Shown here piece by piece: positions 25,965 through 33,719 of a stretch of DNA of 64,000 nucleotides. Each line of letters opens with the position of its first letter. Positions within the stretch are counted from its first letter, which is position 1. The notes under the pieces were generated by a model. The model made no database searches. It saw only the letters and a list, made by a program, of their open reading frames with translations, and had not been told where the DNA came from. Origin of the DNA: Umezawaea tangerina. GTDB taxonomy: Bacteria > Actinomycetota > Actinomycetes > Mycobacteriales > Pseudonocardiaceae. Position numbers and translations under genes: made by a program. The stretch is from contig NZ_PVTF01000012.1 in the NCBI RefSeq assembly GCF_003002815.1, forward strand, positions 62,001 to 126,000. Direction: 5' to 3'.

Positions 25965-26216
25965 CTACGAACCGCCGCCGGGGCGCAGCGGGTGGGGCTC
26001 GCGGATGTCCGTCGGCAACGTCCCGACGGGCGGCTCGGCGTCCTTGTGCGGGGTCACGCGGGCCGTCGTGCGGTCCACGACCCGGTCGATGAGCCGCGCC
26101 GCGAACAGGCAGATGGGCAGCATGACCGCCATCATCATCGGGAACTGGAGCACGAAGGGCAGCTGGGTGAGCCACAGCTCGACCCCGTCCCACCACTGCG
26201 CGATCGCGTCCGGCAC
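25965..26216 (-). CDS. Small single-pass membrane protein
   Basis: 83 residues from GTG 26216 (VPDAIAQWWDGVELWLTQLP). One membrane segment is evident, FVLQFPMMMAVMLPICLFAA, followed by a basic cytoplasmic stretch (RLIDRVVDRTTARVTP) and a Pro-rich tail. No family recognised; similar short proteins accompany many actinobacterial loci. It ends 9 bp before the ribonuclease gene on the same strand and may be its operon partner. Alternative starts slightly upstream are possible. Confidence 0.65.
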   Translation of the reverse strand: MPDAIAQWWDGVELWLTQLPFVLQFPMMMAVMLPICLFAARLIDRVVDRTTARVTPHKDAEPPVGTLPTDIREPHPLRPGGGS

Positions 26217-26253
26217 GACACCGAGCCTAGCGCCGTGACGCGCCTCACCGCAG

Positions 26254-26280
26254 GCCGACCAGGTCGGCTGGGTTATGTTC
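26254..26280 (+). promoter_or_regulatory. Palindrome and -10 box before the quinone-reductase-like gene
   Basis: GCCGACC-A-GGTCGGC is a perfect 7-1-7 inverted repeat at 26254-26268. A TATGTT box sits at 26275-26280, only 5 nt before the ATG at 26286, which suggests a leaderless transcript with an operator abutting the -10. Confidence 0.4.
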
Positions 26281-26285
26281 CGTGC

Positions 26286-27251
26286 ATGTTCGCCGTCTAC
26301 GCAGCCGAGCCGAGCCCGCAGGACCCCCTTGCCGCGCTGAGGGTGGGTGAGCGGCCGGAGCCCGAGGTCCCGGACGGCTGGGTGCGGGTCGGGGTGCGCG
26401 CGGCCAGCCTGAACATGCACGACCTGTGGACGCTGCGGGGTGTCGGCATCAAGGCCGACCGGTTCCCGATGATCCTGGGCTGCGACGGCGCCGGCGTGCT
26501 CGACGACGGCACCGAGGTCGTGTTGCACTCCGTGATCGGCGACCCGGACTGGTCGGGCGACGAGACCCTCGACCCCGGCCGCACGCTGCTGACCGAGAAG
26601 CACCAGGGCACGTTCGCCGACCACGTCGTGGTGCCGAGGAGGAACGCGCTGCCCAAGCCCGCCGGGCTGTCGTTCGCCGAGGCGGCCTGCATGGGCACGG
26701 CGTGGCTGACCGCGTACCGGATGCTGTTCGTGAAGTCCGGGCTGCGCCCCGGCCAGACGATGCTGGTGCAGGGCGCGTCCGGCGGTGTGTCGACCGCGCT
26801 GGTGCAGCTCGGCCGCGCCGCCGGGTACCGGGTGTGGGTGACCGGCCGCACCGAGGAGAAGCGCGCGCTCGCCGAGTCGCTGGGCGCGCACGCGACGTTC
26901 GAGTCCGGCGCGCGCCTGCCCGAGCGGGTCGACGCGGTGTTCGAGACGGTCGGCAAGGCCACCTGGTCGCACTCGATGAAGTCGCTCAAGCCGGGCGGCA
27001 TCGTGGTGATCTCCGGTGCCACCAGCGGTGACGCCACCGGTGCCGAGCTGCAGCGGCTGTTCTTCCTCCAGCTGCGCGTGGTCGGCTCGACCATGGGCAC
27101 CCGCGAGGAGCTCGGCGACCTGCTGGCGTTCTGCGCGCTCAACGACCTGCGCCCGCAGATCGGCCTCGAACTGCCGATGGAGCGCGCCGAGGAAGGCCTC
27201 AGGAGCATGCTCGACGGCGAGACCGCCGGGAAGATCGTCTTCACCCGCTAG
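26286..27251 (+). CDS. MDR-type zinc-free NAD(P)H:quinone oxidoreductase-like protein
   Basis: 321 residues starting MFAVYAAEPSPQDPLAALRV. The GroES-like part (VRVGVRAASLNMHDLWTLRG and PMILGCDGAGVLDDGTEV) is followed by the Rossmann motif MLVQGASGGVSTALVQLGRA and the cofactor strand WVTGRTEEKRALAESLGAHA. No structural-zinc Cys cluster is seen, as in quinone oxidoreductase/YhfP relatives. Uses NAD(P)H; substrate unknown. Alone in its transcript, closed by a hairpin. Confidence 0.9.
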   Translation: MFAVYAAEPSPQDPLAALRVGERPEPEVPDGWVRVGVRAASLNMHDLWTLRGVGIKADRFPMILGCDGAGVLDDGTEVVLHSVIGDPDWSGDETLDPGRTLLTEKHQGTFADHVVVPRRNALPKPAGLSFAEAACMGTAWLTAYRMLFVKSGLRPGQTMLVQGASGGVSTALVQLGRAAGYRVWVTGRTEEKRALAESLGAHATFESGARLPERVDAVFETVGKATWSHSMKSLKPGGIVVISGATSGDATGAELQRLFFLQLRVVGSTMGTREELGDLLAFCALNDLRPQIGLELPMERAEEGLRSMLDGETAGKIVFTR

Positions 27252-27259
27252 CCCCCGAC

Positions 27260-27287
27260 GTGCGCGCCTCCGCGTGGAGGCGCGCAC
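27260..27287. terminator. Bidirectional hairpin terminator
   Basis: GTGCGCGCCTCC and GGAGGCGCGCAC form a perfect 12-bp stem with a GCGT loop between the convergent oxidoreductase and DsbA-family genes. Confidence 0.85.
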
Positions 27288-27294
27288 GAGCCGG

Positions 27295-27900
27295 TCAGGC
27301 TCCCTTGAGCAGCTCCAGGATCACCGACGGGTCCTGAGCGCCGGAGACACCGCGGTTGCCGACGACGAACGTGGGCACGGACCGCACGCCGATGGCGATG
27401 CCCTCGGCCAGCTCCTGGCGCACCCGCGCCGCCAGTGCCTCGTCGCGCAGCGCCTCCTCGGCACCGGTGAGCCCGGCCTCGCCCGCCAGCTCCACCAGCG
27501 TCTCCGGGTCGCCGAGGTGCGCGCCCTCGGTGAAGTTGGCCCGGAACAGCCGCTCCTGCACCGCTTCCTGCACGCCCTGGTCGGCGGCGAGGGCGATCAG
27601 CTTGTGCGCGTCGAGCGTGTTGGCCTGGCGGGTCTTGTCCAGGTGGTACTCGAGCCCGACCCCCGCGGCGACCTCGGCCACCCGCTTGTGGGCACCCGCC
27701 ACGGCGTCCGCGCCGCCGAACTTCACGGCCAGCGCCTCGGTCATCGGCGCGCCGTCGTTGGGCGAGCCCGGATCCAGCTGGAACGGGCGCCAGCGCACCT
27801 CGACGGGCTCACCGTCCCAGGCCTCCAGGGCGCTCTCCATCTTGCGCTTGCCGATGTAGCACCAGGGACAGACGACGTCCGACCACACTTCGAGTCTCAC
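27295..27900 (-). CDS. DsbA-family (FrnE-like) thiol oxidoreductase
   Basis: 201 residues from GTG 27900 (VRLEVWSDVVCPWCYIGKRK). The active site is CPWC in the FrnE/2-hydroxychromene isomerase-like arrangement, and VRSVPTFVVGNRGVSGAQDP provides the cis-Pro loop. No signal peptide, so it is cytoplasmic, like FrnE proteins linked to polyketide or stress metabolism. Not a classical periplasmic DsbA. Divergent from the APC permease. Confidence 0.92.
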   Translation of the reverse strand: MRLEVWSDVVCPWCYIGKRKMESALEAWDGEPVEVRWRPFQLDPGSPNDGAPMTEALAVKFGGADAVAGAHKRVAEVAAGVGLEYHLDKTRQANTLDAHKLIALAADQGVQEAVQERLFRANFTEGAHLGDPETLVELAGEAGLTGAEEALRDEALAARVRQELAEGIAIGVRSVPTFVVGNRGVSGAQDPSVILELLKGA

Positions 27901-28004
27901 GACAGGTGGCAACACGGCGTCGGCCGACCTTGTTCCCCGTGTCGCCGAGCGCCCCCGCCGGTCGTAGGTTCGATCAAGGCGCACGACGGCGAAGGGAGAC
28001 GACG

Positions 28005-29441
28005 ATGTCCTCGACGCAAGGCGGCTTCGGCCGCGGGTCCGGGGTGTTCCGCCGCAAGCCCATCGAGCGGATAGACGAGGGCGGCGGGGAGTCGCTGAGC
28101 CGGACGCTGGGGCTGTGGCAGCTCACCGCGATCGGCATCGGCGGCATCATCGGCGCCGGGATCTTCTCGCTCGCGGGCGCGGTGGCCAACAAGACGGCGG
28201 GTCCGGCCGTGCTGGTGTCGTTCCTGGTCGCGGGGATCGCGAGCGCGGCGGCCGCGTTCTCCTACGCGGAGTTCGCCGGGATGATCCCGAAGGCAGGGTC
28301 GGCCTACACCTACGGCTACGCCGTGCTGGGCGAGATCGTCGGCTGGTTCATCGGCTGGGACCTGCTGCTGGAGTACACCGCGATCGTGGCGGTGGTGGCG
28401 ATCGGCATCAGCGGCTACTTCACCGAGCTGCTGTCGCTGCTGCACGTCCGCCTGCCCGCGTGGATGCTCGGCGCTCCGGGGACGGAGACCGGCGACGTCG
28501 CGGCGGGCAGCTACAAGGTGAACCTGTTCGCGGTGCTGCTGTGCCTGCTGATCGCGTTCGTGCTGAACCAGGGCATGCGCAACGCCGCCAGGTTCGAGAC
28601 GGTCCTGGTGTACCTCAAGGTCGCCATCGTGCTGCTCGTCGTCGCGGTCGGCGTCTTCCACATCGACACCGACAACTACGACCCGTTCTTCCCGTTCGGG
28701 ATCTCCGGGGCGCTGACCGGCGCGGCGACGGTGTTCTTCGCGGTGTTCGGCTACGACGCGATGAGCACGGCGGCCGAGGAGTCGAAGGACTCCCAGAAGC
28801 ACATGCCCAAGGCGATCCTCTACTCGCTGGCCATCTCGATGGTGCTGTACGTGCTCGCCTGCCTCGTGCTCACCGGCATGGTCGACTACCGGGACGTCGA
28901 CGCGGAGAGCGCGTTCGCCACCGCCTTCGCCGACATCGGCCTGCCCGCGCTGGGCGTGGTCGTGTCGGTCGGCGCGATCCTCGGCATCACGACGGTGCTG
29001 TTCACGTTCCTCATGGGCGCCAGCCGGGTCGGCTACTCGATGAGCCGCGACGGCCTGCTGCCGCCGTGGTTCGGCAAGACCCACCCGACCAGGCACGTAC
29101 CGAGCCGGTTCACCTGGGTACTCGGCGGCGCGGCCGCGGTGATCGCCGGGTTCCTGCCGATCGCCGAGGCGGCCGAGCTGACCAACATCGGCATCCTGCT
29201 GGCGTTCGTGGTGGTGTGCGTCGCGGTCATCGTGCTGCGCTACCGGCAGCCCGACCTGCCGCGCGGCTTCCGCACCCCCGGCATGCCGGTCGTGCCCGTG
29301 ATCGGCGTGGTGTTCTCACTGTGGCTGATCACGTTCCTCAACCCCACCACGTGGCTGCGGTTCGCCGTCTGGTTCGCCATCGGCCTCGTCGTGTACTTCG
29401 CCTACAGCCGCAGGCACTCCGCGCTGGAGGAGTCGGGCTGA
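28005..29441 (+). CDS. APC-superfamily amino acid permease
   Basis: 478 residues from ATG 28005 (GAAGGGAG 6-10 nt upstream). The first helix carries the APC signature LTAIGIGGIIGAGIFSLAG, and about 12-13 hydrophobic segments follow, including IASAAAAFSYAEFAGMIPKA, with the motif GYDAMSTAAEESKDSQKHMP. It resembles the cationic amino acid transporter (CAT/YfnA) group, proton-coupled uptake. Substrate unproven. Its last 126 nt are overlapped on the opposite strand by the C-terminal tail of the first DUF885 gene. Confidence 0.93.
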   Translation: MSSTQGGFGRGSGVFRRKPIERIDEGGGESLSRTLGLWQLTAIGIGGIIGAGIFSLAGAVANKTAGPAVLVSFLVAGIASAAAAFSYAEFAGMIPKAGSAYTYGYAVLGEIVGWFIGWDLLLEYTAIVAVVAIGISGYFTELLSLLHVRLPAWMLGAPGTETGDVAAGSYKVNLFAVLLCLLIAFVLNQGMRNAARFETVLVYLKVAIVLLVVAVGVFHIDTDNYDPFFPFGISGALTGAATVFFAVFGYDAMSTAAEESKDSQKHMPKAILYSLAISMVLYVLACLVLTGMVDYRDVDAESAFATAFADIGLPALGVVVSVGAILGITTVLFTFLMGASRVGYSMSRDGLLPPWFGKTHPTRHVPSRFTWVLGGAAAVIAGFLPIAEAAELTNIGILLAFVVVCVAVIVLRYRQPDLPRGFRTPGMPVVPVIGVVFSLWLITFLNPTTWLRFAVWFAIGLVVYFAYSRRHSALEESG

Positions 29442-31043
29442 CCACCGGTCGACCACGTCGGCGAGCACGGCCATCGGCAGCGGACCGCCACCGAGCACGA
29501 GGTCGTGGAACGCCTTCAGGTCGAACGCGGCGCCGAGCCGCTGTTCGGCCTCCCGGCGCAGGCGCTGGAACTCCAGCCGTCCCACCATGTACGCCAGCGC
29601 CTGGCCGGGGTTCTCGACGAACCGGTCGACCTGCGACCGGATGTCCGCCTCGGCCATGGCCGTGCTGGCCCGCAGGTACTCGACCGCCCGGTCGACGGAC
29701 CAGCCGAAGGCGTGCATCCCGGTGTCGACCACCAGCCGGGCCGCGCGCGCCGAGTCCTGCGCGAGCATGCCGAGCCGGGCCACGTCGTCGGTGTAGAGGC
29801 CCATCTCGTCGGCGAGCCGCTCGGCGTAGAGGCCCCAGCCCTCGGTGTAGGCCTCGACCACCGCGATGCGGCGGATCAGGGGCAGGTCGCCGAGCTCCTG
29901 GGCCAGCGCGATCTGGAGGTGGTGGCCGGGTACGCCCTCGTGGAACGCGAGCGCCTCGCCGATGGTGCGGTCCTGCTCGCCGGGCCGGCGGGTGTTCACG
30001 AAGTACGTGCCCGGCCGCGAGCCGTCCAGCGCCGGGTCCACGTAGTAGCCCAGCGGCGCGGTCGACTCGGCCGCCTCGGGCACGCGTTCGACCGCGCACT
30101 CCCCGCGCGGCAGCCTGCCGAACCACCGCGGCGCCACGGCCAGCGCCCGGTCGACGGTCGCTTCGGCGGCGGCCAGCATCCCGTCGGCGTCCGCCCAGCG
30201 CAGCGCCGGGTCGGTGCGGACCCGCTCCCGGACCGCCTCGACGGTGGTCAGCCCGAAGACGCGGGACCCGACCTCCAGGTACTCCCGCTCCAGCTCGGCG
30301 ACCAGCTCCAGTCCCGTCCGGTGCAGCTCCTCCGGACTCGCCGAGGTGGTGGTGAACCGGCGCACCAGACCGGCGTACATCGCCGCGCCACCGGGCAGCG
30401 CGCACAGGCCGGGGCGGTCGTCGCCGCGGCCTTGGGGCGCGATCTCGTCGTGCAGGAACGCGCGGTAGGCGGCGAACGCGGGCCTGACCTCCTGCTCCAG
30501 CAACCGGAGGCGCTTGGCGTCGCGCGGGCCGTCCAGCTCCGGGGTGCGCAGCGGGTCGCCGTCCGGGTCGGCCAGGTAGCGGTCCAGGAAGTCGACGGCC
30601 CTGCGCGCCAGCCGTGCCACCGGGACCACCCCGGCGGCCGCGGCCGCCCGTTGCCGGTCCGCCAGCTGCTCCAGGAACCGGGGGACGACCGAGAGGCGGG
30701 CCAGGTAGTCGAGCTGGCCGCGCTCGTCGACGGGCCGCACCAGCGGCAGCATGGTCAGCAGTCCCGCGGCGGACGCCCTCCAGACGTCGGCGCAGGTCAG
30801 CTCCGCGGGCAGGGCGTCGAGCCACTCGAGCAGCGCCGTGGCCTGGTCGGCCACCACCGCCGTGGTCGGGTCGCCGCCCACCGCCCGGCCCAGCACGTCC
30901 TCGGCACGGGCGCGCAGCGCCGACTCCGCCTCGACGCCGAGGTCGCGCAGCAGGTGGTCGCGGCCGGGCAGGCCGAGCAGGGTCGAGGACAGCGGCTCGG
31001 CGTCCAGGAGCAGGTCCATCATGGTGTCGGCGAGGTCGGCCAT
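29316..31043 (-). CDS. DUF885 metalloprotein, copy 1, with extended C-terminus
   Basis: 575 residues from ATG 31043, one base after the stop of its paralogue. DUF885 features: ALAFHEGVPGHHLQIALAQE (HExxxGHH zinc site), VEAYTEGWGLYAERLADEMG, and the end AFDLKAFHDLVLGGGPLPM. Members are putative zinc carboxypeptidase-like hydrolases. The paralogue stops about 11 residues after PLPM; this copy reads on for about 40 residues (from WSA to RDQPQ), antisense to the permease gene, most simply explained by loss of the original stop codon. Otherwise full length. Confidence 0.88.
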   Translation of the reverse strand: MADLADTMMDLLLDAEPLSSTLLGLPGRDHLLRDLGVEAESALRARAEDVLGRAVGGDPTTAVVADQATALLEWLDALPAELTCADVWRASAAGLLTMLPLVRPVDERGQLDYLARLSVVPRFLEQLADRQRAAAAAGVVPVARLARRAVDFLDRYLADPDGDPLRTPELDGPRDAKRLRLLEQEVRPAFAAYRAFLHDEIAPQGRGDDRPGLCALPGGAAMYAGLVRRFTTTSASPEELHRTGLELVAELEREYLEVGSRVFGLTTVEAVRERVRTDPALRWADADGMLAAAEATVDRALAVAPRWFGRLPRGECAVERVPEAAESTAPLGYYVDPALDGSRPGTYFVNTRRPGEQDRTIGEALAFHEGVPGHHLQIALAQELGDLPLIRRIAVVEAYTEGWGLYAERLADEMGLYTDDVARLGMLAQDSARAARLVVDTGMHAFGWSVDRAVEYLRASTAMAEADIRSQVDRFVENPGQALAYMVGRLEFQRLRREAEQRLGAAFDLKAFHDLVLGGGPLPMAVLADVVDRWSARLLQRGVPAAVGEVHDEADGEPDGEPQPRGGVEERDQPQ

Positions 31044-31044
31044 C

Positions 31045-32652
31045 TCAGGCGAACCGCCGTTCGACCAGGCCCGCCAACGCGTCCATCGGCAGCGGACCAC
31101 TGGCCAGCACGAGGTCGTGGAACGCCCTGAGGTCGAACGCGTCGCCCTGCCGGGCGGAGGCCTCGGCGCGCAGGCGCTGGAACTCCAGGCGCCCCACCAT
31201 GTACGCGAGCGCCTGACCCGGCTGCTCAACGTACCGGTCGGTCTCCGACTGGATGTCCACATCGGACAGCACGGTGTTCTCCCTCAGGTAGGCGACGACC
31301 TGGTCCCGGGTCCAGCCGAAGGCGTGCAGGCCGGTGTCGACCACCAGCCTGGCAGCCCGCATCGAGTCCAGCGCCAGCATCCCGAGGCGGGCGGTGGCGT
31401 CGCTGTAGAGCCCCATCTCGTCGGCGAGCCGCTCGGTGTAGAGCGCCCAGCCCTCGATGTGCGCCTCGATCGAGGCGATCCGGCGCAGCAGCGGCAGGTC
31501 ACCGGTCTCCTGGAGCAGCGCGAGCTGGAAGTGGTGCCCCGGAACCGCCTCGTGGAACGCCGTGGCCTCCGCGAGCGTGCGGTCCTGCTCGGACGCCCGG
31601 TGGGTGTTCACGAAGTACGTGCCCGGACGCGCCCCGTCCATCGACGGGTCCAGGTAGTAGGCCCTCGGGGCGTTGGGCTCGTCGGCCTCCGGCACGCGTT
31701 CCACCGCGCACCGGGTGCTCGGCACGCGGCCGAACCAGGACGGCGCGACGGCCTCCGCGCGGGCGATCGTGGCGCGGGCGACGGCGAGCATCTCGTCGGG
31801 GTCGCGCCACCTCAGCGCCGGGTCGGCGCGCTTGCGCTCGCGGACCTCGGCGATCGTGCCGAAGCCCAGCTCCGCGTACTCCCGCTCCAGCCCGGCGATC
31901 AGGTCGAGCCCCGTCCGGTGCAGCTGCTCCGGTGTGCGGTCGGTCGTGGTGTGCATCCGCACGAGACTCGCGTAGGTCACGTCGCCGCCGGGCAGCGCGC
32001 ACAGGCCCGGCCGGTCGTCCGGGCGGCCGTGCGCCACGACCTCGGCGAGCAGGAACCCGTGGTAGGCGGCGAACGCGGGCCGCACCTCCCGTTCCAGCAG
32101 CCGGTCGCGTTCCCGCGCGTTCGACGCGCCCAGTCCCGGCGTGCGCAACGGGTCCGCGGCCGGGTCGGCCAGGTAGCGCTCCACCCGCGCGGCCGCGGCC
32201 CGCACCAGGTGCGCGAGCGGCAGCCTCCCCGCGGCCAGGCCCGCGCGGTTCCGCTCGGTCACCTGCGCCAGGAAGCGGGGGACGGCGGCGAGCCTGGTCA
32301 GGTAGGCCCGCTCGGCCTCCTCCCCCGTCGGCCGCAGCAGCGGCAGCATGCCGAGCAGCCCGGTCACCGGGGCCGAGAGCGCCTCGGAGTAGGTGTGCTC
32401 GACCAGCCGGGCGTCGACCCGGCACACCACGGAGTCCGCCTGGTCGACCGCCACCGCGCGGGTCAGCTCGTCGAGGTCGTCGGCGGCACCGGCCCGTTCG
32501 GCGATCTCCACCGCCCGCGCCCGCAGCGCCCGTTCGCCGTCCTCGCCGACGTCGCGCAGCCGGTGGTCGTGGCCCGGTACCCCCAGCAGCGAGGCGAACA
32601 GCGGATCCGCGTCGAGAACCAGGTCCACCGCGTCCTCGACGAGATCGCCCAC
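31045..32652 (-). CDS. DUF885 metalloprotein, copy 2
   Basis: 535 residues from GTG 32652, 3 bp after the nitronate monooxygenase stop. The zinc-site block AFHEAVPGHHFQLALLQE, the IEAHIEGWALYTERLADEMG block and the C-terminus FDLRAFHDLVLASGPLPMDA align throughout with copy 1, showing a tandem duplication. Two genes of one family in a row, with stop-start spacings of 1 and 3 bp, imply co-translation. Substrate unknown; probably cytoplasmic (no signal peptide seen). Confidence 0.92.
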   Translation of the reverse strand: MGDLVEDAVDLVLDADPLFASLLGVPGHDHRLRDVGEDGERALRARAVEIAERAGAADDLDELTRAVAVDQADSVVCRVDARLVEHTYSEALSAPVTGLLGMLPLLRPTGEEAERAYLTRLAAVPRFLAQVTERNRAGLAAGRLPLAHLVRAAAARVERYLADPAADPLRTPGLGASNARERDRLLEREVRPAFAAYHGFLLAEVVAHGRPDDRPGLCALPGGDVTYASLVRMHTTTDRTPEQLHRTGLDLIAGLEREYAELGFGTIAEVRERKRADPALRWRDPDEMLAVARATIARAEAVAPSWFGRVPSTRCAVERVPEADEPNAPRAYYLDPSMDGARPGTYFVNTHRASEQDRTLAEATAFHEAVPGHHFQLALLQETGDLPLLRRIASIEAHIEGWALYTERLADEMGLYSDATARLGMLALDSMRAARLVVDTGLHAFGWTRDQVVAYLRENTVLSDVDIQSETDRYVEQPGQALAYMVGRLEFQRLRAEASARQGDAFDLRAFHDLVLASGPLPMDALAGLVERRFA

Positions 32653-32655
32653 CGT

Positions 32656-33702
32656 CTACTCCCCAGCGAACCTGGCGGCGGCGTTCCGGATCGCCGTCCG
32701 CGCCTGGACGTCCAGCCTCCGCACCACTTCCGCGGCCGGTGCCGACTCGATCAAAGAGTAGGTCTGCCCGGCCCACAAGGACATCAGTTCGGGGTCACCG
32801 GTGGCGCGGATCGGCTTCGTCATCAGGTGCAGGTTCGGGTACGCGGCGGGCGCGTGCGCGGTGTTCTCGGTCAGGAACCGGTTCACCAGGCCGCGCGCGG
32901 GCCTGCCGCTGAACGCGCGGGTGAGCGCGGTCCTGCGGTTCTTCTCCTGCAACGCCATCCGGTAGCCGGGCGCGGTGCCCGCCTCCGGGCAGAGCAGGAA
33001 CGCGGTGCCCAGCTGCGCGGCCACCGCGCCCGCGGTCACCACCGCGGCGACGTCCGCGCCGGTCGCCAGCCCACCCGCCGCGACCAGCGGGAGGTCGACG
33101 GCGGCGGCCACCAGCCGCAGCGCGGCCAGCGTGCCCAGCAGCTCGCCACCGCCGGGCGAGACGCCGTCGTCGGTGAGCGTGCCGCGGTGCCCACCGGCGT
33201 CCAGGCCCTGCACGCACAGCGCGTCCGCGCCGATCTGCGCCGCCTGCTTCGCCTCGGCCGGGGTCGTCACGGTCACCACGACGTACGAGCCCGCGGCGTG
33301 CAGCCGCCGGACCTCGTCGGCGCCGGGCAGGCCGAAGGTGAACGACACGACCGGGACGCGCATGGCCAGGACGAGCTCCAGCTTCGCCGGGTAGGAGTCG
33401 TCGTCCCACACCGGCGTGCCCGGCGTCACACCGGCCAGCGCGGCCTGGGCGGCCACCCGCTCCCGGTAGACCGAGAGGTCCACTGTGGACTGCGAGCCCG
33501 GCACGAACAGGTTCACGCCGAAGGGCTGGTCGGTCAGCCCGGAGACCTCCGCGAGCTGAGCGGCCAGCGCCTCCACGGTGAGCAGGCCGGCGGCCAGGAA
33601 ACCCAGGCCACCGGCCGACCCCACCTCCGCGACCAGCTTCGGGGTGGACGCGCCACCCGCCATCGGCGCGGCGATCACGGGTACAGCCAGTCGTTCCAGC
33701 AT
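32656..33702 (-). CDS. Nitronate monooxygenase (FMN, 2-nitropropane dioxygenase family)
   Basis: 348 residues from ATG 33702 (MLERLAVPVIAAPMAGGAST). TIM-barrel landmarks: the N-terminal PMAGG phosphate/FMN loop, ALCVQGLDAGGHRGTLTDDG, LPLVAAGGLATGADVAAVV and AAQLGTAFLLCPEAGTAPGY. It oxidises alkyl nitronates or related compounds with O2 using FMN. A longer frame extends upstream over the chitinase end and is not credible. First gene of the unit with the two DUF885 genes. Confidence 0.92.
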   Translation of the reverse strand: MLERLAVPVIAAPMAGGASTPKLVAEVGSAGGLGFLAAGLLTVEALAAQLAEVSGLTDQPFGVNLFVPGSQSTVDLSVYRERVAAQAALAGVTPGTPVWDDDSYPAKLELVLAMRVPVVSFTFGLPGADEVRRLHAAGSYVVVTVTTPAEAKQAAQIGADALCVQGLDAGGHRGTLTDDGVSPGGGELLGTLAALRLVAAAVDLPLVAAGGLATGADVAAVVTAGAVAAQLGTAFLLCPEAGTAPGYRMALQEKNRRTALTRAFSGRPARGLVNRFLTENTAHAPAAYPNLHLMTKPIRATGDPELMSLWAGQTYSLIESAPAAEVVRRLDVQARTAIRNAAARFAGE

Positions 33703-33719
33703 GCACCCGAGGTTAATCC

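Noticed and set aside
27964-27976. A TTCGATC-type tRNA T-loop look-alike
   Set aside because: No acceptor or anticodon stem around it; no tRNA gene found in the window.
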